From NCBI GenBank assembly GCA_036936605.1, contig JAUPFV010000001.1, positions 166,432,643-166,496,642 on the forward strand: a stretch of DNA of 64,000 bases, read 5' to 3'. The notes under the pieces are model-generated. The model was not told where the DNA came from, ran no database searches, and worked only from the letters and a program-made list of their open reading frames with translations. Within the stretch, counting starts at the first letter, position 1, and every line of letters begins with the position of its first letter. This document shows, in pieces, positions 1-12,659 of the stretch. The DNA comes from Limnanthes douglasii subsp. nivea. Taxonomy: Eukaryota > Streptophyta > Magnoliopsida > Brassicales > Limnanthaceae. The translations under genes and the position numbers were made by a program.

Positions 1-462
1 GCCACCATAAAGAAATTAAGTCCCCAATTTTTACTCTTAGTCTCGACAAATGATTCACACTTCCTTTTCACACCAAAAGAAAAGAGACTCACTGAATCAC
101 CACGCTTACTCTCGCCAATTATTCTCGAAAAATAATTAACGCTTTCTATCCGCACATACAAAAAGAATATATATTGAACCAAGTATATGTTACATTTAAT
201 TGCGGAGATAACCAAGAGAAAATTGTTGAAGCTCAAGCTCTAACAATAATGTTGTGACAGTAATGTTTAAGACAATTTTGAAGTAGTTGAATTCACTTTC
301 TGCTGAAGAAATCTGTTTGATCTATAGTTTCAACAAACATCTCGAGAAATTTAATGATTCTGTGTGGTTAATTGAAGCACTGCAACAAGAAAATACGGGT
401 TTAGAGGGTAGCCATATATGTCATGACATATCCTAAAACATATTTAAAAATATGTCTAGTTT

Positions 463-720
463 GATCATGTAGTTAAATGTTTGTTGTGTTTACTAATTAT
501 TTAATAACTACTTGATGTTTAAACCATGTAGTTAAGTATAAATTGATAATGCAGTTAAATATGTGATGTGCTTACTAACTATTAAACTTATGATTTATGT
601 TCAAACCATGTAATTAGGTATGAATTGATCATGTAGCTAAATATTTGTTGTGTTTATCACTTATTTAACCTTATGTTTGATGTTTAAACCATGTAGTTAG
701 GTATAGATATAAAATGGTTG
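463..720. repeat. 82-bp tandem repeat block 1
   Basis: The text GATCATGTAGTTAAAT recurs at 463, 545 and 627, exactly 82 bp apart. Each unit continues through ATGTTTAAACCATGTAGTTAGGTAT. The copies are diverged, so this is an old array. Confidence 0.8.
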
Positions 721-1630
721 AAGGTTAATTTTAATACATGAAATATTCCATTGTTTTTTTAAATGTACTCCAAACTGCATTGTCTCTTATAGATGACCAA
801 TATGTACTAGTCATTTTTAACTACATTGTTCCACCAAAAATCCTGGCAAGTAATGACAAATGTGCATAATTCCTACCAGTATCCCTCACTATATCACTAA
901 GATCTTGAGGTATCTTTTTGAAAGCCTTACTAAGAACGTTTTATTTGATTATAGACCAGTATTGATCGTCCGATAGCTTGGTGAGACAATATCGCTTCGT
1001 ATTAGTATTTTCTGTAAGTGAAGCAACTCTTTAGCTATGTGTGATAATAATGATTCGATATTTTCTTGTTTATTGATTTTCGATAAATGATTCATTAAGT
1101 GGTCCCACTGACACAGTTATTCGTTCTGCTTAGATTGTGCTAAATTTACACGAAACCAAAACAAAAGAGACTGAGTAAATTACCACGACAAATGATTTGT
1201 ATTTCCATTCTTACTCTTGAGTCTTGACAAATGATTCACCCTTCCTTTCCACACCAAAACAAAAGAGACTGACTGAATTACCACGCTTACTCTCGACAAA
1301 TAATTCACGCTTTCTTTCTGCACGTACCAAAATAATATATATTGGACCAAGTATTTGCTACGTGTAATTAAATAAATAATCGAGAGAAAATTCTTGAAGC
1401 TCAAGCTCTAGCTATTCATGTTGCAGCAGTAATTGTAAAGAGAATTTTGAAGTAGTTGTTTTCAATTTCTGCTGAAGAAATCAGCATAGTCTAGATTTCA
1501 ACAAACATCTAGAGAAATTTATTGATTTTTTGCGGTTAACTGAAGCACTGCAACAAAAAAATATGGATTTAGAGGGTAGTCATATATGTCATGGCATACC
1601 CTAAAACATATTTAAAAATATATCTAGTTT

Positions 1631-2045
1631 GATCATGTAGTTAATTGTTTGTTATGTTTACTTCTTTTTTATAACTACTTAATGCTCAAACCATCTAGTT
1701 AGGTATAAATTGATAATGCAGTTAAATATGTGATGTGCTTATTAACTATTAAACCGGTGATTTATGTTTAAACCATGTATTTATGTATAAACTGATCATA
1801 TTGTTAAATGTTTGTTGTTCTTATCAATTATTTATCCATATGTGTGATTCGTAAACCATGTAGTTAGGTATAGATTAATCATGTAGTTAAATAATTGTTA
1901 TGCTTATCACTTATTTAACTAATGTTTGATGCTTAAATCATGTAAATTAGGTATAGATTGATCATTCATGTAGATATTTTTTGTGATTATCAGTTATTTA
2001 ACTGTTGATTGATGCGTCAACCATGTACTCAGGTATAGATTAATG
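1631..2045. repeat. 82-bp tandem repeat block 2
   Basis: The same 82-bp unit starts at about 1631, 1712, 1794, 1877 and 1960, with spacings of 81-83 bp. It ends at the text TAATGCATTC, which is followed by a non-repeated spacer shared with the other large units. Confidence 0.8.
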
Positions 2046-3029
2046 CATTCTAATATTTGGTTAAGGTGTCGTTCTATGATCCGTGCAAATTTGGTGCCAA
2101 TTTTCGCTGGTTTTGTTAAATTTAGCATCAAATTAGCACAAAGTTAATTTTAACAGACGGTTCAACATGTCAACTAAAAATAAATTGGTCTATCTAAATA
2201 ATTTTAAAAAATGATTAGTAATGAAAGTATTGATACTACTATTTCATACTTAGAATTGTAAGCCACATAAATAAATAATTCAAATTAAAACCATCATTCT
2301 TACTCTCGAGTCTTGAATGATTCACACCTCATTTCCACCACAAAACAAGAGAGACTGACTGAACTAGCACACTTACTCTCGACTGAACCATCGGTTGTGA
2401 TTATCAGTTATATAACTGATAATTGATGTTTAAATCATATAGTTAGGTATATATTAATGTATTTTAATATTTGGTTAAGGTGTCGTATTTCCATGATCCT
2501 TGCAAATTTAGTGCCAATTTTCGCAGGTTTCGTGTAAATTTATAAAAAATCTAAAATCAATGGATGGCTCAACATGTCAACTAAAAAATATTAGTCTTTC
2601 AAATAATTGTAAAGAAATTTATTCATGGAACGAATGATAGTATGATTTCATATTTAGAACTGTTAGCCACAACAATAAATAATTAAAATTAAGAACACTA
2701 TTCTTACTCTCGAGTCTCAACAAATAATTCATATTTCATTTGCACACCAAAATAAGAGAGACTGGCTCAACTACCAAACTTGCTCTCGATAATTTATGCT
2801 TTCTTTATGTACACACCAAAAGAATATACACTGAACAAGGTATCTGCTACATTTAATTAAGGAAACAACTGCGAAAAAATGCATGAGGCTCAAGCTCTAG
2901 CTATTCATATTGTGGTAGTAATTTTGAAGACAATTTCGAAACTAATGATTTAACTTTGTGTTAAAAAAATTAGCTTGGTCTGGCGCTTTAACAAACACCT
3001 TCATAAGCTCAAGAAATCAGGTTGTTGTT

Positions 3030-3320
3030 TGATACTTAAACCATGTAGTTAGGTATATATTGATAATTCAGTTAAATATTTGATGTGCTTATTAGCTATT
3101 AAATTATGATTTATGTTTAAACTATGTAGTTAGATATAGATCGATCATGTAGTTAAATATTTTTTGTACTTCTCACTCATTTAACTGATATCTGATGCTT
3201 AAACCATCTAGTTATGTATCGATTGATCATGCTGATAAATGTTTGTCGTGATTTTCATTTGTTTAACCGTTGATTGATACTTAAATCATGTAGTTATATA
3301 TAGATAACTGCATTCGTGCG
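3030..3320. repeat. 82-bp tandem repeat block 3
   Basis: Three to four more diverged copies of the 82-bp unit, recognised by AAACCATGTAGTTAGGTAT and GATCATGTAGTTAAATAT. The block is followed by the same TGCATTCGTGCGAATTTGG-like spacer seen after block 2. Confidence 0.7.
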
Positions 3321-3817
3321 AATTTGGTGTAAACTTTTACAGGTTTCGTACAAATTTAGCATACTGTAACACACATTCAAATCAATAAATGGTTCCACAT
3401 GTCAACTAAAGAAATAATAGTCATCTAAATAATTATAAAAACAATTAGTAATGAAAGGCTTGATACTAGTGTTTCATATTTAGAATTGTTAGCCATATAA
3501 AGAAATAATTTAAAGTAAGACGAGCATTCTTACTCTCGACCAATGATTAACCCTTGATTCTCACAATAAAACAAGAGAGACCGGCTGAACTACCACACTC
3601 ACTCCCGACAAATAATTTATGTTTTCTTTCTGCACACACCAAAATAATATATACTAAAACATGTATTTGATACGTTTAATTAAAGAAACAATCGAGCGAA
3701 AATACCTAAAACTCAAGCTCTAGCTAATTATAATGTGGCAATAATTTTGAAGAACTTTTAACCAGTTGACTTCATTTTATTCTCAAGAAATCAGTTTGGT
3801 CTCGGGTTTCAATTAGG

Positions 3818-4000
3818 ATTGTCAAACGGATATCTCGGATACGGATGTGTCTATATCCGAATCCGAATCTGAATAAAAAATCTGAATTCGAATTTGAATC
3901 CGATTTTTTTTTAAATATTATAGCTGAATTCAAATCGACGAATATTATTTGGATACCGATAATATCAGGAGTCGAATATCTGAATTTCAAGATGCGAACA
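3818..4000. repeat. Low-complexity CGAATC/TGAATC region
   Basis: Repeated ATCCGAATCTGAA hexamers begin after TAGGATTGTCAAACGG. That opening resembles the ends of hAT-type MITEs, but I found no matching second end or target duplication. Nothing coding is seen. Confidence 0.5.
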
Positions 4001-5900
4001 TGAGTGGAGAGAAGATGAATAGTTGGAATAGCTTGCGAAGTTTTTCTTAAAAAAATTGATTGATCTTTTATGTTCTAGTGTTTTCTCAAAGTCGAGTTAG
4101 ATAATGGTGTTTAATGCGTAGATCGTTGTTTCTTTGATGGTGAACTACTTGTTTTGGTGATAAATTCCGTAGTTGTAATATGTCATTTGAGTTTTCTTGA
4201 GACCGAGATTGAGCGTGATTGTGTGTTTGTTTCCTAGGAAATCGTGAGAGAAGCCTACGTAGTGGTATTCACTACCTGTAACTAGAGGCGTCAAACGGTT
4301 CCGCGAACCGTCAGAACTGTTTAACAGAGAACATAACATAGTTTCGTTCAAATTCTGTACGAAGTTTCGTGTAAATATGCTATGAAACATAATTTAAATA
4401 TGTTACAAAACATAACATAGTTTAGTTACAAAAGATATGTTGCAAAATTTTAAATGATGAAACTACTATATAGTTTGCATTATAATTATACTATGTTTTA
4501 CAAATTTTATACATCACGTTTCAATAAAACCTAAAACAAATCGTTATAGCTTGACAAGATCGTGCATGGATTTCACCCTTCATTTGTGTATAAAAAAATT
4601 AAATATTGTTTAGTATTTCTAATTTTATACATTATTTCACAAAATAGTTGTCGAATAGAATTATAACTTTCTTTTGGTTGCCGAATTATATACAATATTT
4701 TACCAAAGCTATGGTGAATTTTGTTTGACCAAGTATATGATTGATTCATTGGTCGTTTTCATGATACATGAGGTTAAATTTTTCAAAATATTATCGTTTG
4801 AGAATAATTCTCATCATTTGGCAACATAACCTACTACTGTTATAATCTATATCACCATTTTGCAAAACATGATATAACTACGTTGCGAAATATTGTGTAA
4901 TTAAGTTACAAAACAAACTATAATACTTGTAAACATGTACATGACATACTATAATTATAAAAGAACATAATAATATAAATGAATTAATTAACCCAATAAA
5001 TTGAATAAAAACCCGAATTTCTTAGATAAAAAGCTTGCAATATTCGAGTTTAAACTCTCTCAAATACATAGTGTGCAATATTCCAGCTTAACACAATATC
5101 CACTTTATCTACCGCAGTTTTAGCGTTTTTAGTTGGGATTCCACCGTAATATAGTATATGTTTAAAGTCCACATAACACAAAACCTCATCTTAAGGCCTT
5201 TACAGTCTGGCATTTCTAGTCTTAGCGTAACCAATTACGCTTTTCAATTAGATTTGAATTATATCCCGATTTTTCTTAATTAGATGCATAATTCTTATTA
5301 TTTTTAGCTAGGTTTATCTTATAACTATATTCACTTATACTTATAATTTATTAACACTTTTCTATGTTGTACGGTATTTTTATACGATATTTTTATTCAT
5401 AATAATAGTGAGTTAATGATTGTGTTTGAACCCATTTGTATGATTGATAACCCCATTTTATAAGATAATGCATATTAGAAATTAAAGGTGAATATTAGTT
5501 AAAATGTTTTATTAATAACAATCAAAACAGGTATTTTATTGGTAATAATCACATAACTGTCTTATGTTCGTGTAGTTAAAATTGCATTAATCAACTTATA
5601 TTTTATTTTTATACAATTTTCGATGATGAATGTTTCAAAAGTATTTCAATGAATTTCCTCCCTTTTTTATCAATCTATAGTTCTTTTATGTCATTTATAA
5701 ACTACATTAAATTATTTATACTAGTTTGGAGCTAATTTCATAACATTATCTTTTGTTCCTTGAAACAATTTCTTTAATACTAAATTCCCTTCCTGAAAAT
5801 TTCTTACTTTAATTTTGTATTATAGCGAATGTGTATCAAATTTTTATAATGCTTAACTCTAATCTGAGACTGATCTTATCGTTATTCCATTAAATCTACA
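4000..5900. other. AT-rich stretch without a recognisable gene
   Basis: No supported coding region. TAGAGGCGTCAAACGG at about 4283 resembles a hAT MITE end, but a partner end was not found. The right part should hold the 3' end of the gypsy element that starts at 5,941, but no LTR could be delimited. Confidence 0.5.
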
Positions 5901-5940
5901 ATAATATATTTTTCGTATCATTATCCTCTAGTGAATAGAA

Positions 5941-6760
5941 TTAAATTTGATGACTATGAATCACAATTTCCATCGGAATGGTCACTTTCATCCCATACAC
6001 CATAACAAATGGATTTTCGTTTATTGCAACTTTAATAGTTATTTTATAATCCCATAGAACTTTATTATCAAAATCTGGCCACTTTCCCTTAGCCAATTTG
6101 AGCTTTGAATTTATCCCATGAAAAATAGTTATATTTGTAACATTTACTTGCCCATTTGCGTAGTAATATGGAGTAAAAAAATGTTTCCTTATCTCATACT
6201 TTCTACAAAACATTATCACCATGCCATTAACACCTTTGGAATTCCATAACGACTCAAAATACAAGACTGTATAAATTCACACTTCTTGGGATCTTGTTCT
6301 TGTTAATGCATTTGCATCTACCCATTTTGTAAAATAATCAACAACTATTATAAAACTTTATTTCTTCTCGTTGCCATTGGTAATGGTCATACCAAATCAA
6401 CCCCTATCTATCAAACGGACACATAGCAAGATTTGATCCCATTGCTTCACTATGAACATGACGTGTTTGGAAAAACACAACAATGATTACCATTTTCAAC
6501 CATTAATTTTGCGTACGTGTAAAGCATAAGTGAATAAAATCCTGCTGATAGAAAAGTTCATATCAACCCATGATACCCACAATGTGCAGACTTCCCCTCT
6601 AAGCAAACCCTTTAAAATAAACAAAGATTTTTTTTCCAAACATCTTAGCAAAGGTCGTGTAGTAATTTTTTTATATAAAACTCCATTGAATATAACATAC
6701 TTAGAGATACACAACCACAACACTCGATCTTGATATTTATCGGATGGTAAAGTTTTACCA
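5941..6760 (-). pseudogene. Gypsy integrase remnant
   Basis: The 5,941-6,264 frame matches the catalytic end of gypsy integrases: PYYYANGQVNVTN carries the region around the final Glu (here Asn-Gly-Gln-Val-Asn, so the Glu is lost), followed by KWPDFDNKVLWDYK. DYFTKW-like text lies near 6,340. The 6,496-6,723 frame, YVIFNGVLYKK then LLRCLEKK, matches the zinc-binding N-terminal part. Frameshifts separate the pieces, so it cannot encode an active enzyme. Confidence 0.75.
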
Positions 6761-6869
6761 TTAAAAAAAGTAAATATTATCGTCGCAAATTACATATCAT
6801 CATCTACTAATAATACCTCTTGTTTTTCAATATTTCCAAAATCTGACGGTATATCTTTTACTATTATTA

Positions 6870-7560
6870 GCTCAATATCCTCTACACAACCACACTTTGC
6901 TAAAAAAATAAGCTTCTTTATTTTCAATTCTTAGGACTAGCTCATATGTAATAGTTTCAAAACAATTCTCCATTTTTTCACCACTTTCAAATATTTCCTC
7001 ATGTTTTCTTGTGTTGTTTCGAATAATAATTTGAGAATGACCAACCACCAATTGAGAATCAAATACCAAAAGAAGGATTTTACTCCAAAAATACATGCAA
7101 ATCTCATTCCAACCAACACAATTTCATACTTTGTTTTCTTGTTAGTAGCACAAAACATGAACTTAATGGCTTATTTGATTTCATGTCCCCCTTAAATTGT
7201 TAAGATGACACCAGCTCCACCATCATTTACACCAGACACCCCGTCGACTCGAACAACTTATTTCTTATCCCTCAAATTATTTTCCGGTGGCTTATCTTTC
7301 TCCATTTCATTTCTCTCATCTTGAAACTCGTTGATAAATTCAACCATCACTTGTACATTTATTATTTTTCTAGGATATAATCGAATTTCATATTCACCTA
7401 GTTCAGTTAACCACTTAGTTAATATCCCAGAAATATAGGTTTTTGGAAACACAAGTTTTAGTGAAAAATATGTTATACCAATAATGACATGAGCTTGAAA
7501 ACAGAACCCCATTTTCCTTATGGATACAGTTAACCAAGAGCTATGTTTTCTAAGTTTAAG
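6870..7560 (-). pseudogene. Tandem RNase H remnants (gypsy, Tat-like)
   Basis: The 7,258-7,512 frame resembles the end of the first RNase H (YFSLKLVFPKTYISGILTKW, then a VMVEFINEF motif). The 6,872-7,096 frame contains DSQLVVGHSQ, typical of the second, archaeal-type RNase H of Tat elements. Its order before integrase fits the lineage. Stop codons and frame changes make it non-functional. Confidence 0.65.
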
Positions 7561-7749
7561 TATATGTTTTCTACATCTACCAATGTCTTACTCACATAAT
7601 ATATTAGTTTTTAATTTTATCTTAGTTCATTATCAACATCCTACTAACAGCAAACTTAAAAACTTCCAAATATAAAACAATCGCTCCTCATCTTTTGGTG
7701 TTGTCAAAATTTTATGCGAGCTTATATTGATTTAAATCATTAAATTCTT

Positions 7750-8540
7750 TTGTACAATCATCATTCCAAGAAAATATCTTAACCCATCTTAGAATATATA
7801 AACAAATATGCTTTATCTGACGCTCTTGAAATAAATCTTGACAAAAACAACTAATCTTCTTGTTAGTTTTTGTACTCCTTTAACTGATTTTGGTGAAGAC
7901 ATTGTCAATAATGCTTTAAATTAACTTATATGACCTCTAATTATTTTAACAGATTTAATTTTAGGTTATACTTTCTTAAATTTTAGAAGGTTTAATAAAA
8001 TGATGTTGCATGCTCACTTGCTTAATTACTCTTAATTATTATATCGTTTATATAAGCTTTCAAAAATAATTCCCAACTGTTTAGCAAAATAAAGATTAAA
8101 AAGTCTTTGATATGTTGCTCGAACGTTTTTAAAACCAAATAATATTAGCTTATAACAGTATAACTCTTTTCAGTCGTAAAAATAGTACTTTCGTCATCCA
8201 TTTAAATGCATTTTAGTTTTATTATAACCTGTATAAGAATTCATGAAATATGGATGCCCATGACTCTGTTGCATCTACTAATTGATCAATTCTAGGAAAT
8301 AAAATAGCTCTTACGGACAAGCTCGATTAAGATCTGTAAAGTCAACACATATTATCCATTATCCATTGCCCATTTTTAATCTTTAACAAACACCTGATTT
8401 GCTAACCATGTTGGATAACTTAACTCTCTAATATGAATTACCTTTTATAACTGATCAACTTCTTTAACAATAGTTTTAAACTTTTCAACCAAAAAATATA
8501 TTATGTTTTGGCGGGTAGGTCTCAACCTATTATCTATTGC
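7750..8540 (-). pseudogene. Gypsy reverse transcriptase remnant
   Basis: Short minus-strand matches in changing frames: VDFTDLNRACP near 8,330, a SYTGYNKTKMH-like stretch near 8,210 and GFKNVRATYQRLFN near 8,120. The YIDD catalytic box is degraded to unrelated residues. The order is that of a gypsy RT, and many indels are visible. Confidence 0.6.
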
Positions 8541-8627
8541 CAACTCATGACAAATAACTCACCGACTGAATCCGATAACATTATAATTATTCCATAAAAA
8601 AGTTTATTTTAAATAATCTACTAAATT

Positions 8628-9480
8628 CTATTTAAATTCATCTTCAAGCTCTCTATAAATTTTCACAATTTTTCCATGAGTTAAAACACAATCCTCTATC
8701 CTTTCTAGAGCTTCAGTTTTATTTACTGCCTCTTTTGGATCATAAATTTCCTCATCTTTCCTTACTACAAAAGGTTCACAAGATTCTTTTATCATATCTC
8801 CTGAAAGCTCTTGACGTTGTGAAAATATCACATTTTTTGAGTTAAAGACAAAAAATGTTGTTTGTCGAACTATTCATATTTTCTCATTAGTCACATATTT
8901 AACATATAGATAAAATGAAGATGATACCACTTATATTGTATGTAGACAATGTCATCCTAAAATCACATTATACGAAATTTGAGCCTCAATTATAATTAAC
9001 AGCGTAGTAATAACCAATTTTATTTCCCATTTCGTAACGATCATAATGATTTCAACATCTCATTCACAAACTAGATGCACCGATAAAACTACATAAACTT
9101 CTATCACTTTTTTGAATGGTATAACATCAATCATTTAATCATAACTTGTCTCATAAATCATATTAGATGAACTCTCATTATCAGTTATCACTTTTCCTAT
9201 AATTACCCTAGAAATTAAAAGGGTTACCAACAAAGTATCTTTATGATGAATTAATAATCTTATTAGATCTTCATCGCTAAATGATAGATTTAAAGCATGA
9301 CAACAAGTAAATGTAAAAATTATTCATCAATTAGATTAATTCGTAAATATTTTTCCAATAAAGTTTCTCCTCTTAAAACAGTACACAACTTTTGTTGTTC
9401 AATTTCTTGTATTTTACTATTTTCATTAACCAACTAAACAATTTTTGACAAACATGTCAATGGGAAACAACTAACATATT
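8628..9480 (-). pseudogene. Gypsy protease and protease-RT linker remnant
   Basis: The 8,628-8,831 frame (ESCEPFVVRKDEEIYDPKEA) resembles the linker between protease and RT in Tat-like polyproteins. Upstream, near 8,960, SYNVILG-like text matches the conserved AYNxILGR segment that follows the aspartic protease. The active-site DTG is not recognisable. Confidence 0.45.
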
Positions 9481-9552
9481 CTTCAGATATTCCTTCATCG
9501 ACTATTGATCTAGTCATCATCATTTGGTAACTAATTTATTTGAATTAAACGT

Positions 9553-9573
9553 TTCGAGAGACGGTGCCAAAAA
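9553..9573 (-). other. Probable primer-binding site next to 5' LTR
   Basis: On the minus strand this reads TTTGGCACCGTCTCTCG, which starts with TGG and resembles gypsy tRNA primer-binding sites. It directly abuts TGATAAAATAA at 9,574, a plausible LTR edge. A minus-strand TATA-like GTATATATAAATAG lies at about 9,681-9,694, inside the presumed LTR. The outer LTR end is not defined. Confidence 0.4.
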
Positions 9574-9599
9574 TGATAAAATAATTTCTTCTTTATAAT

Positions 9600-10630
9600 T
9601 TTACCAAAGAGATAAAACTATAAATTATAAAGAGTATTATTATTAATCAAAGGATCAACTTGTTTTACAATGATTGGATCATCTATTTATATATACTTTT
9701 ACTCCTAATTATTAGGGATGAAAGATCTGTGTATCTTATGACACATATCAACCATCTATTGTCAAAGATTTTGGCTAACTATTTTTCCAACGGCTCATTT
9801 AACATCTTAATGATAAGTTTTATTGATGTTGTCAGCTTGATGATAATAAATTTGTCTTCCTTTAATAAGGGCATATGATGCTCCAATGGTTTATAACCTT
9901 ATCGACTATATGAACTCATTGTCCGATGCATGCAATTTTTCTTTAGATAATGTAATGAAGTAAAAAAAATTATATTAAGGGTACAGAGAATACATTATCA
10001 GATCAACTATATGAACTTATTGTATGATCAAGCCTTATTCAGATCAATAAAAATTAGGTCTTAATATAGCACAAACCATTCAGATTTGATCTTGCTACTA
10101 GCTATTTTTATTTTACGTTTCCATCTATGTTTTCTAAAATAAAATATAGTCTTTTATCACTTTATAAATCTATATTATAGCATTTTGTAAAAATTAAAAA
10201 CATTCTAAGTATAAATTGGACAAAATTCTACAGGCTTTGGCTAAATCCGGACCCAAATTTTGTTAACCAACCCTATTGTTTTTGGAATATTTTCTAATTA
10301 ATTGTTTTTTACCTATTTGCCTTTTGACCAATAATTTTTTTGGCATTTACTGGATTTTGGGTATAGTTAACCAAAACTTTAGAAACACAAAATTAATCCT
10401 CTCAATATCTCTCTTATACTCAATACTTAACAAAATTTCAAAAAAAAAACTCAAAACAACATCAAAACCTCTAAATACTCTAAAACATCCAAATTTTCTA
10501 AAAAACCTCAATTCATTGGAGAATAGATTTAGGCCATGAGAATTTTGTTGAGGACCATGAAACTTCAAACAAGGTAATCTCTCTAACTAATATTTTCAAA
10601 AAAGTTTCATTTTTGGTAGATTTCCAATTG
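9600..10630. other. No recognised gene; presumed LTR remainder and AT-rich DNA
   Basis: The left part is probably 5' LTR of the preceding gypsy element. The rest is A-rich with no supportable coding frame; the frames at 10,276-10,568 are low-complexity. Confidence 0.4.
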
Positions 10631-10639
10631 TAGAAAGGC

Positions 10640-11070
10640 AAACCTGAGCTCCCCCGCCGGTGGCGGCCCTTTCAGCCCACCAGGAGAGGATTAATCCTCA
10701 TATCATGATGAACTAACCCCGTCGGGGTAGTCAATTCCCAACCGCAAGCGTAGTCCATCTCAAACCTTCATGGGAGGATGATCCAAACCGTCGGGGGTAT
10801 GAATCTAACCCGTCCGTTTTTTACTAAGATAATGTGTTAAGTAGTAGTTTATATTTGGTACTAGGTACCTGGACAGAGTTTAATATTCCCGACAGAGTTT
10901 AATATTCAAGCCGACGGTTGTGGTTTTCAATTTGAGTCTTCCAAGTCAACAATTTTTGTTGAATGCCCCGGCTAAGGTTACTATTATCAACCATCGGTTA
11001 GCCTATTGACAACCGGTGGTAAAAAAACGTCCACGGAGTTGGAACATTTTCTAACCGTCGGGTCGCGTCA
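10640..11070. repeat. CCGGCGGTTG-motif block, left
   Basis: GC-rich repeats of short motifs such as CCCCGTCGGGG, AACCGTCGGGGG, GCCGACGGTTGTGG and CAACCGGTGG in both orientations. There is no coding frame. The block resembles the middle and right blocks of the same segment, and is typical of subterminal repeat regions of MULEs. Confidence 0.6.
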
Positions 11071-11160
11071 TACGTTTTTTTTTCTTTTGATTGATATAAT
11101 TTACGCTTGTTTAATATAGGAGGATGAGGAAAACTTAAAGATGACTTATATGATTCGTGC

Positions 11161-12246
11161 ATGGTAAAAGAGGAGGTAATGTCAGAGCCTTGCTCCGTTG
11201 ATTATAACCACTTGTTCGAAACAAAATCTCACTACACTCAAATAGAGTTGATTGATTGCGTTAAGCAAACCACGTTAGACAACAGGTTTGTGGTTATATT
11301 ACGTTGTCACGGTAGACTTGCTCACACAATCGAGAAACTAATATGCGATGTCATGAAATGGAATGACGAAGCACGCATAGACCACGTTTATAAGAAATGG
11401 TTTGCAATCGTCCATCCCAAAACAACTTGCCTATTGGAGACATTAGTGAAGCAAAAAGCACGCAGTCGTCCACTTTCCAAACGTAAGTTGTCTATTAGTG
11501 CATTTGAATAATCCACTAACCGTGACAAATATATGCATAAGAATGTGCTAGATTACGAAAAGTCTAGTTCACTCGGGATTTCTAAAACATTCAAACCTCC
11601 ACCAGTAACCTCAAGTAAAGGGAAAGGAATTTTGGGCCCAAAACATGGTTGGGAAAGCGCCCCCGCTACGAAGAAAGGTAGCGTTATTCTATCGCAAGCA
11701 AGTGGGATGATGCTTTCTAATGGAACAGTCGTCTTTAATTCAAACTCTACGATGTCGGATAAGGCAAGCGTGGTTGATCCCAAAGGATACTAAAACCAAT
11801 TCCCCATATATATTAGACCATTCGTATTGTCCATCAGTGACGTTATATCTGATGGCCATTTCGGGTACCGATCGATAGCATTTGCCTTAAACGAGCAACA
11901 ATATGGGTGGAGGTTGATAAGGGATTCCCTTTACAACGAGCTTATGGATTAAGAATCCGTGTATGTTAAAATATTTACAAGCATCGAGGATTTGATTAAC
12001 TTTGCGGAGCGTTTCAATTTCTCTAGTAACATGGGTACTAAAGACCATTGGATGTCCATACTCGAGATGGGATTCGCAATCGCATTTGCCTTTAACTGCA
12101 TTCTTCATTTCATTAGACAATACCGAAATATGGATGTTGGGTTAAATTTTCTTTCATTAAGAGGCGGACCCTCTCAAATGCCAAACCGCATGGAAATATT
12201 ATTGGGTTGGGTGAACTCCAACCACTTTGGGAACGTAAGTATTTAA
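11161..12246 (+). pseudogene. FAR1/MULE transposase fragment fused to OTU-like domain
   Basis: One reading frame runs the whole length, with three in-frame TAA codons at about 11,509, 11,791 and 11,950. The N-terminal part (HYTQIELIDCVKQT, then FVVILRCHGR) resembles the FAR1-type N-terminus of MULE transposases. The central transposase is largely deleted. A low-complexity linker (KGKGILGPKHGW) leads into an OTU-like cysteine protease domain: IRPF, SDGHFGYRSIAFAL, HWMSILEMGFAIAFAFN and WVNSNHFGNV. The catalytic DGNCG motif reads DGHFG, so the Cys is lost while the C-terminal NHF His remains. A GTAAGT splice-donor-like site lies at 12,235. FAR1-OTU proteins are common in plant MULE-derived sequences. 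The frame is a pseudogene, but a well-preserved one. Confidence 0.65.
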
Positions 12247-12659
12247 TTATATTAATGGTAAGTTTAAATATTAAGACATCCATTTCATCGTGTTTTCAAT
12301 TTGTGCATTACAACGGAGTCCCATGGTGCAAGGATACATCCTTGTTGCATAAAGTTGCGCTCGCCGGAAGTGGAAGGTTGGTATTTCTGATTATCTCTCG
12401 TTGCAAGATATGCGAAGAGCTTAGAAGTTGTAGGCCCAAAGTAACCGATTTATCCGTTTTTAGCACTAGATCATTAGAATGTCATTGTATCATTAGAATG
12501 TCCTTGTACTTTATGATGACTTTTATCTTGAAAACATTTAGACATTTTATTCTTAAATTTGTGTTTAACATTAAGTTAAGACATTATACTTTAATTGAAG
12601 ACATTACATAATTAATAACAAAAATGAAAACAACGAAAATAAATAGATTAATAGTAGCC

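Larger units (their letters stand above)
1..3800. repeat. Diverged ~1.1-1.2 kb repeat array
   Basis: The same block of text recurs with substitutions and gaps. A landmark GAGACT flanked by CACACCAAAA and ACTACCACGCTTACTCTCG-like text occurs at about 84, 1265, 2351 and 3577, giving spacings of about 1181, 1086 and 1226 bp. There are extra partial copies at about 1167 and 2758. Each unit also carries a GCTCAAGCTCTAGCTATT-like stretch and, in three units, a run of 82-bp repeats. No convincing coding frame is present. It could be a complex satellite or the non-coding interior of an unknown element. The array runs off the left edge of the window. Confidence 0.75.
5941..9573 (-). mobile_element. 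Decayed Ty3/gypsy (Tat-like) retrotransposon
   Basis: Minus-strand homology runs in the order protease, reverse transcriptase, RNase H, second RNase H, integrase, reading from about 9.5 kb down to 5.94 kb. Two RNase H regions between RT and integrase are the hallmark of the plant Tat lineage. All frames are broken by stops and indels. Gag seems largely lost, because protease-like sequence lies close to the primer-binding site at about 9,560. No 3' LTR was found on the left, so the element is truncated or too diverged to delimit. Confidence 0.75.

Noticed and set aside
463..2045. CRISPR-like array
   Set aside because: The 82-bp units are directly adjacent tandem repeats without spacers, in a plant genome.
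6530..7195. Plus-strand frames in the 6.5-7.2 kb region
   Set aside because: Shadows of minus-strand integrase and RNase H remnants.
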